Below, piece by piece: positions 49,576 through 57,823 of a DNA stretch of 64,000 bases (position 1 is the first letter of the stretch; every line of letters begins with the position of its first letter). Position numbers and translations under genes: made by a program. This DNA is from Microbulbifer hydrolyticus (GTDB taxonomy: Bacteria; Pseudomonadota; Gammaproteobacteria; Pseudomonadales; Cellvibrionaceae). The DNA is taken from NCBI RefSeq assembly GCF_009931115.1, contig NZ_CP047491.1:1501501-1565500 (forward strand). Direction: 5' to 3'. The notes below the pieces were generated by a model. It was not told the origin of the DNA. It searched no databases and saw only the letters and a list, made by a program, of their open reading frames with translations.

Positions 49576-51453
49576 TTATTGGCCATTGCTGCTGTTGTTT
49601 ATTTCCGCCAGCATCAACTCCCGGATTACTGGTACAGGTGAGTTTCCGTAGCTCAGGAACTTTTCGTGAAATTGCTTCAGGTCGAACTGGTCGCCAAGTT
49701 TCTCCTTTATTTCTTCACGCAGCGCCATGATGTCCATATAGCCGGCAAAATAGCTGGTCAGCTGTACCTGGCTCAGGGTGGCCCGGCGCCATTTGCCCAT
49801 GGCTTCGGTCTTTTGCTGAAAGGCCTGTTTCATCATCAGGTCCATGGCCTGCTCTTCACTGATGCCTTTTACCTGGATGGAGTAGTCGAGGATTGTGTTG
49901 ACGACAGTACGCAGGTTCCATTTGTAATACATCATCCACAGTTCCGGGGAAAAGTCTCCGTAGCCGGCCTCAAGCATCATGCGCTCGGTATAGACGGCCC
50001 AGCCCTCAATCATAGCTCCGTTACCGAGAATGTTTTTGATCAGGCTGGGCGACTTGTTGGCATAGATCAGCTGGGTGTAGTGGCCGGGGATGGCCTCATG
50101 GATATTCAGGATCTGCATCAGGTAGGTGTTGTACTCGCGCAGAAAGCTTTCGGCGCGGTCGTCGGGTAACTCCTCTACCGGCATTACGTTGTAATAGGTA
50201 TTGGCGTCCTTGTCGTAGGGGCCGGGCGCATTGATCGAGGCTACCGAAAAACCACGCATATAGGGAGGTGTGGTGCGCACCACCAGAGGTTTTTCCGGGT
50301 CCAGCGTCAGCAGATTTTTGTCGTTGACGAACTCCACCAGTTCCGGAATCTGCTCTTCGACCGAGGCCTTGAAGTCTTCCTTGGTGGCGTGATGTTCAGA
50401 GAGCTTTTCCAGTACCTGGGATATCTTTTCGAGAATATCCTCGGGCGGCTTTTGTCCCTCGAAATATTTGGGCCACAGCTTGTCGGCGAGTTCATCCATC
50501 TTCAGGTGCAGGCGGTCCTTTTCCCGAAGGGCGCGCTCGTAAAGCTCCTTGCCTGTCATGCTGATCTGGATATCGTACCGGAATTTTTCTTCATATAGCT
50601 TTTCACCAATCCGGAAGTCGTGAAAGCTGTCGGCTTTCTCCATGGATGCGTGGAGTGTCTGCAAGTGCGCAACGTATTCGTTAATGGCGGTGCGAGTGGC
50701 CGCAAGGCGGGTGTTGAATAGTTCTTTTTCTTTGTCTGTGAGACCGCTCGCGGCTAGTGTCTCCTCCAGATCTTCTCCGAAGACCGATAATGCTCCCTCA
50801 TTCTGTTGTATACCAAGCATAAGCTGCGGCGATGCGGGGTTTTGCAGGGACTGTTCTGCTGCGGAGTAGTACGAGGGTACCATTTGCATTCGGTTGCTGA
50901 ACGTTCTCAGCCGGTCATCCAGCGGTGCATAGTCGGTGTTCAGAATCAGCGCGAAGCCGTGCGAGACGTTGTAATTGGCGGGGTCCCACTCATGGGGCTT
51001 GAATACCGTCAATTTCCAGATGGTCTCGTCGAGAAAGTTGTTGATCAGCGCCAGGTCAGTACGCGTGTTATCACTCAGTGCTTCGGGCCTGAAGCGCGAG
51101 AACTGATTGCGGTAGTCCCGGGCGAAGCTGAGGACTTTCTGACGGTAATTCTGATCGGGTGCCTGCAGCTGCTCGGCCACCTGGTAGTAGCCGTTGCTGA
51201 TGGCCCAGGAGGGGAACAGACGCCACATACGCTCCACCATCTGGTTGCTGAGTTGCTGGAATTCCCGTTCTGTCCTTGAGCCCTTGTTGTCAGCGGCTTC
51301 CCGGTTGCTGGCTGCTTCGCCTGATGACGGGGTGCTGGCGTCGCCGCTTTCGGCAGCGTGTTTGCCGGTGGTGGTTGGCGCTGGCTGCGTATTTTTTTCC
51401 CCACACCCGGACAGGGCGCAGGCCGACAACAGGGCTATCATCAGGTGTCTCAT
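49576..51453 (-). CDS. DUF885 family lipoprotein (second copy)
   Basis: A 625-aa lipoprotein (lipobox LSGC near residue 16) with a low-complexity Ser/Ala/Thr linker and a DUF885 domain. The metal-site motif HEAIPGHYTQL is about residue 450, followed by EGWAVYTERMMLEAGYG. Length and motif order match the copy at 15296-17197. It is probably a periplasmic peptidase. Confidence 0.85.
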   Translation of the reverse strand: MRHLMIALLSACALSGCGEKNTQPAPTTTGKHAAESGDASTPSSGEAASNREAADNKGSRTEREFQQLSNQMVERMWRLFPSWAISNGYYQVAEQLQAPDQNYRQKVLSFARDYRNQFSRFRPEALSDNTRTDLALINNFLDETIWKLTVFKPHEWDPANYNVSHGFALILNTDYAPLDDRLRTFSNRMQMVPSYYSAAEQSLQNPASPQLMLGIQQNEGALSVFGEDLEETLAASGLTDKEKELFNTRLAATRTAINEYVAHLQTLHASMEKADSFHDFRIGEKLYEEKFRYDIQISMTGKELYERALREKDRLHLKMDELADKLWPKYFEGQKPPEDILEKISQVLEKLSEHHATKEDFKASVEEQIPELVEFVNDKNLLTLDPEKPLVVRTTPPYMRGFSVASINAPGPYDKDANTYYNVMPVEELPDDRAESFLREYNTYLMQILNIHEAIPGHYTQLIYANKSPSLIKNILGNGAMIEGWAVYTERMMLEAGYGDFSPELWMMYYKWNLRTVVNTILDYSIQVKGISEEQAMDLMMKQAFQQKTEAMGKWRRATLSQVQLTSYFAGYMDIMALREEIKEKLGDQFDLKQFHEKFLSYGNSPVPVIRELMLAEINNSSNGQ

Positions 51454-51657
51454 AGTGGTTCTCGAACTTTTGACGGAATCTGCTCAAAAACTAGCACAGT
51501 CGACTTATAGTTATCCCTTGTTGCGGCATTTATTTTGTGTGATCCAGGTCGCCTTGTTTCACATTCGGGCGGGGGCTACAGTGGCAAAACCTGAATTTGT
51601 GGCCGAGTGCCGCGATTCGAACCGGTCAAATTTGTATTGTTATAAAAGGAGTCTGGT

Positions 51658-52002
51658 ATGACAGAACTGGCAGCACAGGCGTGCGAGGCCTGCAGGGCTG
51701 ATGCACCGCTGGTCTCGGATGAGGAACTGGCGGAATTGCTAAGGGAAATCCCGGATTGGACCCCGATTGCTCGGGATGGCGTGATGCAGCTTGAGCGGGT
51801 ATTCAAGTTCCGCAATTTCAAGCAGGCCCTGGCGTTTACCAACCGGGTTGGCGAAATCGCTGAAGAAGTGGGCCATCACCCGGCGCTGCTCACAGAGTGG
51901 GGCAAGGTCACTGTAACCTGGTGGAGCCACGAGGCCGGCGGCCTGCACAAGAACGATTTCATTATGGCTGCACGTACGGACAAGCAGCTGGACGCGGAAT
52001 AA
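51658..52002 (+). CDS. phhB: 4a-hydroxytetrahydrobiopterin dehydratase
   Basis: A 114-aa PCD/DCoH protein that recycles the pterin cofactor of aromatic amino acid hydroxylases. The core [33 protein letters not shown] has the conserved His-His-Pro and the Trp/His segment. AAAAGGAG precedes the ATG. No hydroxylase gene is nearby, which is not rare. Confidence 0.93.
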   Translation: MTELAAQACEACRADAPLVSDEELAELLREIPDWTPIARDGVMQLERVFKFRNFKQALAFTNRVGEIAEEVGHHPALLTEWGKVTVTWWSHEAGGLHKNDFIMAARTDKQLDAE

Positions 52003-52160
52003 GCGCCCAGTGCTTGTGGGCATGGCATTGCCCTGATCCCGGTGCAGCTTGAGTGGCTCCGGTGGTGCATTCCGCCGGGGGCACCAGTGGCCAGGTGTCT
52101 GTTTACGGCGTTCGCCGTATTGGCCGCTAGATGCACAACGAATGAGTAAGAAGGATCACA

Positions 52161-52391
52161 ATGCTGAAGATGAAAGTCACCTGCGAGCGCTGCAGTGCAA
52201 AGCTCGGCCTTTCCGATCAGGCCTTTATCTGTTCCTATGAATGTACTTTCTGTGCCCAGTGCACGGAAGAGCTGAAGCAGGAGTGTCCGAACTGCCAGGG
52301 CAACCTGGTTGTTCGCCCTCTCCGCCGTACGTCTCCCACCGAAGTAGCGAAATCCGGCTTTAAAGCCAAGCTGGAAACCATTCTTCCCTGA
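52161..52391 (+). CDS. DUF1272 zinc-ribbon protein
   Basis: A 76-aa protein of the DUF1272 family. Cysteine pairs MKVTCERCSAKL, FICSYECTFCAQC and CPNC form two zinc-binding sites. ATG 52161 has AAGGATC upstream. Function unknown; the gene ends 46 bp before a convergent tlyA. Confidence 0.85.
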   Translation: MLKMKVTCERCSAKLGLSDQAFICSYECTFCAQCTEELKQECPNCQGNLVVRPLRRTSPTEVAKSGFKAKLETILP

Positions 52392-52436
52392 TGCCAGTGT
52401 ATTCGGCTATCGCGGCATTGCAGTTGGAGATGCTGC

Positions 52437-53195
52437 TCAGGCGCGTTTCTGTGCCCACAGTAAAAATTCCCTGTTGCCATCGCCGCCAGTGATTGGGCTT
52501 TCCATATAGCCTTGGATCGCAAGATCCAATTCCCCGCACAGCGCGTAAATCTTTTCCTGTACACCCTGGTATAGAGAGGGGTCGCGCACCAGACCGCGTT
52601 TCCCGATGCCGCTCGGGCCCACTTCAAACTGGGGTTTGACCAGGCTGAGCAGGTGACCCCCGGACTTCATGAGCGGGGGTAGCTGCGGGAGTATGAGGGT
52701 CTGGGATATGAAAGATACGTCCATTACCACGGCATCGAAGCCCTGATCGCCAAAAGGGGCTATCTGGTCGGCGGTTAGGTGGCGGGCGTTGAGTCCCTCA
52801 AACAGGTGCATGCGCGGATTTTCTCGCAGCGGCTTGGCCAGCTGATCGTGGCCCACATCCACGCCCACCACCAGTTCGGCACCCCGCTGCAACAGGCAGT
52901 CGCTGAAGCCGCCTGTGGAGCAGCCGACGTCCAGTGCATGCCAGCCAGCTGGGTTGAGACCCGTGCGGTCGAGGATGCCGGCCAGCTTCAGTCCTGCACG
53001 GGACACATACTGGTCTTCGGGCAGGGCTTCAACACGGACCCGGGTATCCTCACTGAGTGTCTGGCTGGCCTTGGTGGCGGGGCGCCAGTCATGGCCGTCT
53101 GAAAGCTGTACACGTCCGGCATCAATCAGTTTGCGCGCATGGGTGCGCGAACTGGCAAGTTGCTGCTGAACCAGTAACAGGTCGAGACGGATCAT
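52437..53195 (-). CDS. tlyA: TlyA-family rRNA 2'-O-methyltransferase
   Basis: A 252-aa protein with an S4 RNA-binding domain (about 1-60) and an FtsJ-like methyltransferase domain (about 75-240). The SAM motif is WHALDVGCSTGGFSDCLL. VGPSGIGKRGLVRD and KPQFEVG are family stretches. TlyA-type enzymes methylate 16S/23S rRNA and are often mis-named hemolysin. Confidence 0.9.
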   Translation of the reverse strand: MIRLDLLLVQQQLASSRTHARKLIDAGRVQLSDGHDWRPATKASQTLSEDTRVRVEALPEDQYVSRAGLKLAGILDRTGLNPAGWHALDVGCSTGGFSDCLLQRGAELVVGVDVGHDQLAKPLRENPRMHLFEGLNARHLTADQIAPFGDQGFDAVVMDVSFISQTLILPQLPPLMKSGGHLLSLVKPQFEVGPSGIGKRGLVRDPSLYQGVQEKIYALCGELDLAIQGYMESPITGGDGNREFLLWAQKRA

Positions 53196-53335
53196 GGATG
53201 GTACTCACTATATTATGGGGAGCATCGGGTTGGTGGTGGATTCGGCTGCCATGCTAACCTGTGCCCCGCGAACAGAGAAGTCTCTGGCAAAACCGCACTT
53301 TCATTTCGGAACGGAATAACAGGAGTTGGCGTTAG

Positions 53336-54829
53336 ATGGCAAACAATGTGTTGAGCAAGTTCAGGGTGCGTAAGGGCAAGGTATTCGAGGCACCGCTGGA
53401 GAACGCACTCGGCCGTCTTGTCACGCCATTTGAAGAGTTTATCCACCGTCAGAGTAGCAGTGGTCTGTTACTGATGGCATGTGCGGTTATTGCACTGATT
53501 ATCGCGAACTCGCCCTGGCAAGAGTGGTACAAGCACCTCCTGCATCTACCGGTCAGTTACAACTTTGGTGACTGGTCGCTGTCCATGAGCTTTCACCACT
53601 GGATCAACGATGGCCTGATGTCCATCTTCTTCCTGTTGGTGGGACTCGAATTGAAACGGGAGTTTCTGGTTGGCGAGCTTTCTGAATTGAAGCACGCGGT
53701 GTTGCCGGTGATGGCGGCCATTGGCGGGATGGTGGTGCCGGCGCTGATTTTTTACCTGTTGAATGGTGACACCCCCTCTGAGCGTGGCTGGGGGATTCCC
53801 ATGGCGACGGATATTGCCTTTGCGGTGGGGTGCATCGCTCTTCTCGGCAACCGGGTGCCACGAGCGGTTGTGACCTTTCTGGTTGCACTGGCGATCGTGG
53901 ATGACCTGGGTGCGATTCTGGTGATTGCGGTCTGGTATACCGAGAGCGTGAATACCACGGCGCTGATGGCCGCGTGTGCGTTGGTGGCAATGCTGTGGCT
54001 GCTCAAGTTTGCCGGCGTGCGCCGCTCACCAGCCTATATCTTCGTAGGCATTTTACTCTGGTATGCGCTGTATATCACTGGCGTGCATGCAACCCTGGCC
54101 GGCGTGATTACCGCGATGGCAATCCCTGCAAAACCCAAGTATGACCCGGTGGCTTTCAGTACTTTCGTGAAGGATATTATCCGCAGCTTTGACCGCTGCT
54201 TTCGCCCTGGCGACAAAATCATCGCCAACGATGCGCTGCGCGCGCGGGTAACCGCCCTGGATAATGGTATCCACCTGGTGCAGTCACCTCTGCAGCGTAT
54301 GGAAACCCGCCTGCACATCCCGGTGGCGTTTATTGTGGTGCCGATTTTCGCCCTCGCAAACGCGGGTATCCCCGTCGACAGTTTTACCAGCTACGACGCG
54401 GTCTTCAACCCGCTCACCATGGGTGTGATCTGCGGCCTGGTGTTTGGCAAGCTGATCGGCATCGTGGGGGCCACATGGATCGGTTGGAAACTGGGGTGGG
54501 GTGAACTGCCCAAGTCCTCTACTTTCCGCCACATTATTGGCGTCGCCTTGCTGGGTGGGATCGGTTTTACCATGTCGATCTTTATTGCCGAACTGGCGTT
54601 TGCCGGTGAGAACGAGATGCTGGTTCAGGCCAAGGCGGGTGTGCTTCTGGCATCGGTGATCGCCGGTGTGGCAGGCTTTATCGTATTGCGCGGTGCGCCA
54701 ATCGAGGAATCCACCCAGAGTGATCAGGCCTCCTATCAGGACTCATCGACGACGGGTGTGAAGGCGGGGGCGAGCGAAGGCGGCTCAGCCCAGCAGCTCG
54801 GCCAGGGAACGGATGAGCATCGAAAATAA
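53336..54829 (+). CDS. nhaA: Na+/H+ antiporter NhaA
   Basis: A 497-aa inner-membrane antiporter with about 11-12 TM helices. Key residues occur in ATDIAFAVGC (Asp of the funnel) and LAIVDDLGAILVIAVWY (Asp-Asp ion site). The C-terminal 60 residues are a soluble, Ser/Gly/Gln-rich tail longer than in E. coli. AGGAG precedes the ATG. It exports Na+ and suits a marine organism. Confidence 0.95.
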   Translation: MANNVLSKFRVRKGKVFEAPLENALGRLVTPFEEFIHRQSSSGLLLMACAVIALIIANSPWQEWYKHLLHLPVSYNFGDWSLSMSFHHWINDGLMSIFFLLVGLELKREFLVGELSELKHAVLPVMAAIGGMVVPALIFYLLNGDTPSERGWGIPMATDIAFAVGCIALLGNRVPRAVVTFLVALAIVDDLGAILVIAVWYTESVNTTALMAACALVAMLWLLKFAGVRRSPAYIFVGILLWYALYITGVHATLAGVITAMAIPAKPKYDPVAFSTFVKDIIRSFDRCFRPGDKIIANDALRARVTALDNGIHLVQSPLQRMETRLHIPVAFIVVPIFALANAGIPVDSFTSYDAVFNPLTMGVICGLVFGKLIGIVGATWIGWKLGWGELPKSSTFRHIIGVALLGGIGFTMSIFIAELAFAGENEMLVQAKAGVLLASVIAGVAGFIVLRGAPIEESTQSDQASYQDSSTTGVKAGASEGGSAQQLGQGTDEHRK

Positions 54830-54921
54830 CATCGGTGGCGGGAGTGTCGGGGTCTATGGCGTATCCCGGCCAGGACCAGGCAAGAAAGCAATAACGAGAG
54901 CGATAGCGGGGAGGCGTAAAC

Positions 54922-55965
54922 ATGTCGAAACCCATCTATAGCCACCGGGTAGAAGCGGTACTGCGCTGGAAGCAGGTGCTGCCCCGGCTGGCGCTTCCGG
55001 TTATTTCACTGATGCTGGTGTTGCTGTTATTGCCTTCTGCGGTGCGCTCGTCGGCGCCGGGCTACCCGGTCGATGACTCCTTCAATGTCGATGCCGCGTT
55101 TGCAAAGGCGCGCAAGGCGTATGCAGACATCACCATTGCCCATGTGGCGCCGGCCGCGGGAACCGTGGTGGAGAGGGGGCTCGTGTATCGACAGGTTGGC
55201 GAGCGCCGCCTGCACCTGGACCTTTTCCGCCCGCAGTCCTCGGCGCCGGATATCCGGCGTCCGGTGGTATTGCTGGTGCACGGTGGCGGTTGGCGCTCGG
55301 GTAATCGTACTCTGCAGGAGCCCATGGCCACCTTTCTCGCCAACCGGGGCTTCGTGACGGCTACGGTGGAGTACCGGCTCTCGCTGGAAGCCCGTTATCC
55401 GGCGGGTGTACAGGACGTCAAAGCGGCGCTTGGGTGGCTGCGTGATCGCGCCGCTGAATTCGGCATAGATCCGCAGCGTATTGCCATTCTTGGGGCCTCT
55501 TCCGGTGCGCAGCTGGCGACCCTGGTTGGTGTTACACCGGGCCTGGAAGTGTTTGCGACGTCGGCCTCCGCGGGCAAGGATTCTATCCAGGCCATTGTGA
55601 ATCTGGATGGCGTGGTGAGTTTCACCACACCCATGGCCCTGAAGCACGAGAATGCGCCGCATAAAAATCCATCTGCCGCAGGGGCCTGGTTTGGCGGGCG
55701 CTATCAGGATGTGCCGGAGCTCTGGCACCAGGCTTCGCCACTGGAATATGTGGGAGCGGATTCGCCGCCGACTTTGTTTATCAACAGCAGCCAGCCCCGT
55801 TTCCACGCCGGGCGCGATGCCTATATCGCGCGTCTCACCGCCGCCGGTATTGCCAGTGACGTGATGACCCACGACGACTCGCCACACCCGTACTGGCTGT
55901 TTGAACCCTGGTTTACCCCGTCCGCGAAAAAGGTGGCGGATTTTCTGCAGCAGAATATGAAATAG
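54922..55965 (+). CDS. Alpha/beta hydrolase (BD-FAE/esterase type), membrane-anchored
   Basis: A 347-aa protein with an N-terminal hydrophobic anchor (about 22-45) and an alpha/beta-hydrolase domain. HGGGW is at residues 120-124 and the nucleophile Ser194 is in GASSG. The C-terminal His is in DDSPHPYW. Substrate unknown. GGGAGG lies upstream of the ATG. It shares motif order with cassette 33. Confidence 0.85.
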   Translation: MSKPIYSHRVEAVLRWKQVLPRLALPVISLMLVLLLLPSAVRSSAPGYPVDDSFNVDAAFAKARKAYADITIAHVAPAAGTVVERGLVYRQVGERRLHLDLFRPQSSAPDIRRPVVLLVHGGGWRSGNRTLQEPMATFLANRGFVTATVEYRLSLEARYPAGVQDVKAALGWLRDRAAEFGIDPQRIAILGASSGAQLATLVGVTPGLEVFATSASAGKDSIQAIVNLDGVVSFTTPMALKHENAPHKNPSAAGAWFGGRYQDVPELWHQASPLEYVGADSPPTLFINSSQPRFHAGRDAYIARLTAAGIASDVMTHDDSPHPYWLFEPWFTPSAKKVADFLQQNMK

Positions 55966-56097
55966 CGTTCGCGTACCGCTGCGGCGACTGGATATACTCG
56001 CGCAAATATTCAGGCTAAACCCGGTGGCGGTAAGGCTGAGGCGGCCATCGCCTCCGAGGTTTTTTTGGTTCCTCTCTTTGTGCGGAGTCCCAGGCTA

Positions 56098-57153
56098 ATG
56101 CAGCAGGCCGAACAGTTTTTCGATCTTCTCAAACTACTGGTACGCAGCCCGAGCGTGGTGGGTGCGGAGCATTCATTCTTTCGCGTGTTGCAGCGGGAGC
56201 TGGAAGAGCGCGGGGCCCATGTAACCTGGTATGAAGGATTGCTGGTAGCTCAGGGGCCGCGCCCGCACAGCGCCAAGTTTTCTGCCCACATCGACCGCCA
56301 CGGACTGATCTGCACTGGCCCCAACGAATTCCAGTACGCCGCCTTCGTCTCCGGCCGCCGCTCGGACCTGCTGGGCAACTCCGTATCTGAAAAGCTGATG
56401 ACGAAAATCGTCGACCGTTTCCAGGGCGTCGCCGTCACCGCCTATGAACCCTGGTCCGGCTCCTATTTCGGTTCCGGTGAGATCCGTAGGGCCTATGTTT
56501 GCGGCTACCGCAACAACCTCATCTTTGAAGTGGCCGGGCTCGAGCATGTAGTGGCGGGAACACCGGTGGCGTTTACCGATCGCCTGAAGGTCAGCGACGG
56601 CATCCTGAGTGCACAGCTCGACAATGTGTTGACGGCGGCACATCTGGTGCACCTTTATAGCCTCGGCTTTCAGGGCACCGCTTTTTTTACCGCGCAGGAG
56701 GAGTCCGGCAGCAGCTGGCGTTATCTGCTGGAGTGGTTCCGCCGTTTTAATGGCGGTACTGAGAGGTTGATCGTGGTGGATACCAGCCCTTATCCCGACA
56801 GGGCGAGCGCCGATGCGCAGCAGGTGGTGTTGCGGCGGCGGGACGTCAACGCTGAATTCCATCCTGGCACTACCGAACGTCTTGCTGCCCTGTGTGAATC
56901 GCAGGGAATCACCTATGGCTACAAGGACGCGTACATCGAAGCACTGAACCGGAAGGCGGCCGCGGAAGGACAGGAGCCCCAGTCCCTCGGCAGTACCGAG
57001 TTGGGACGGATCGTTTCTGCGTCTTCCGGGTTTGTACAGGGCACGACCCTGCAGATTCCCACCACCGGCTACCACACCATGGAGGAGTCCGCCTCACTGA
57101 GCGCGAACAGTGCCTTCAGCGACCTGTTGTGGGCCCTCGCCAACGAGAGTTAG
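56098..57153 (+). CDS. M42-like aminopeptidase
   Basis: A 351-aa cytoplasmic peptidase of the M42/M20 type: FSAHIDRHGL (metal His and Asp), AQLDNVLTAAHL, TAQEESGSSWRY (catalytic Glu-Glu) and VVDTSPYPD. The start is ATG 56098 with GGAG upstream; a TTG at 56065 would add 11 residues with no support. Its last bases overlap the convergent PepSY-like gene by 4 bp. Confidence 0.8.
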   Translation: MQQAEQFFDLLKLLVRSPSVVGAEHSFFRVLQRELEERGAHVTWYEGLLVAQGPRPHSAKFSAHIDRHGLICTGPNEFQYAAFVSGRRSDLLGNSVSEKLMTKIVDRFQGVAVTAYEPWSGSYFGSGEIRRAYVCGYRNNLIFEVAGLEHVVAGTPVAFTDRLKVSDGILSAQLDNVLTAAHLVHLYSLGFQGTAFFTAQEESGSSWRYLLEWFRRFNGGTERLIVVDTSPYPDRASADAQQVVLRRRDVNAEFHPGTTERLAALCESQGITYGYKDAYIEALNRKAAAEGQEPQSLGSTELGRIVSASSGFVQGTTLQIPTTGYHTMEESASLSANSAFSDLLWALANES

Positions 57154-57596
57154 AACTCGTCAGCAATCTGATAGTGGTTGCACCGGTTGTTACAGTAGGG
57201 CCGGTCTGAACGCAACGCGCCGGTTTCCGGGTTCACCGTAAGCTGGCGTTTTTTCTGGCCGTGATAGGCCACCACGCTCCAGTAGCCGTTGCGGAACTGC
57301 ATCTGTGAAAAGGAGTGGAAGCCCAGACGCTGCAACCGCAAGCGTACCGCACCGGCGCTCAGCGCAACTTCATCGGGCGTACTGCCATCCAGGTCGGGGC
57401 CATAGAGCTCTGGCGGGATGGCGCTTTGTGGCGGTCCCGAGAATTGAAAGTCATTGGCGCCAAACGGGCCCGGTTGCTGGGCGTATGTTGCAGTTGCCAG
57501 CAGTAGCAGGGTTAGTGCGAGGGCGCCCGCGGTTGCTGACTGTCTGGTCTTGCCCGACTGGGTGCCTGGTCGTTCGATGCGGGCGGCAAACAGCAT
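57150..57596 (-). CDS. PepSY-like domain protein, exported
   Basis: A 148-aa exported protein. Signal peptide covers about residues 15-40 (cleavage near TYAQ). The C-terminal part reads like a PepSY-type domain (AVRLRLQRLGFHSFSQMQFRNGYWSVVAYHG, LTVNPETGAL) and ends with NNRCNHY. GGGGA lies 5 nt upstream of ATG 57596; an in-frame TTG at 57608 is also possible. Confidence 0.65.
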   Translation of the reverse strand: MLFAARIERPGTQSGKTRQSATAGALALTLLLLATATYAQQPGPFGANDFQFSGPPQSAIPPELYGPDLDGSTPDEVALSAGAVRLRLQRLGFHSFSQMQFRNGYWSVVAYHGQKKRQLTVNPETGALRSDRPYCNNRCNHYQIADEF

Positions 57597-57823
57597 GGTA
57601 TTCCCCAAATTGCCTTTATCGGGGGATTTATAGGGTGGGAAAGCGCTGTCTCCAAGATGAATCAGGGTGTCCCGGTTGCTCTGCCGGCTGGCGCTCTATC
57701 CGGTGGGGCAAGGGAATGTGATGCGGTGAGTGGAGTGCAGAGTGCGGTGGTTTCGGCACCACGGCACTGCCTGCCGTGCATTGGCTGCTAAAATGGCGCG
57801 CTATTTATCATTATAAGTGAGAA

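Noticed and set aside
51605-51630. tRNA-like T-arm sequence (GATTCGAACC) upstream of phhB
   Set aside because: On the minus strand it reads GGTTCGAATC, but no acceptor stem, anticodon arm or CCA end could be found around it.
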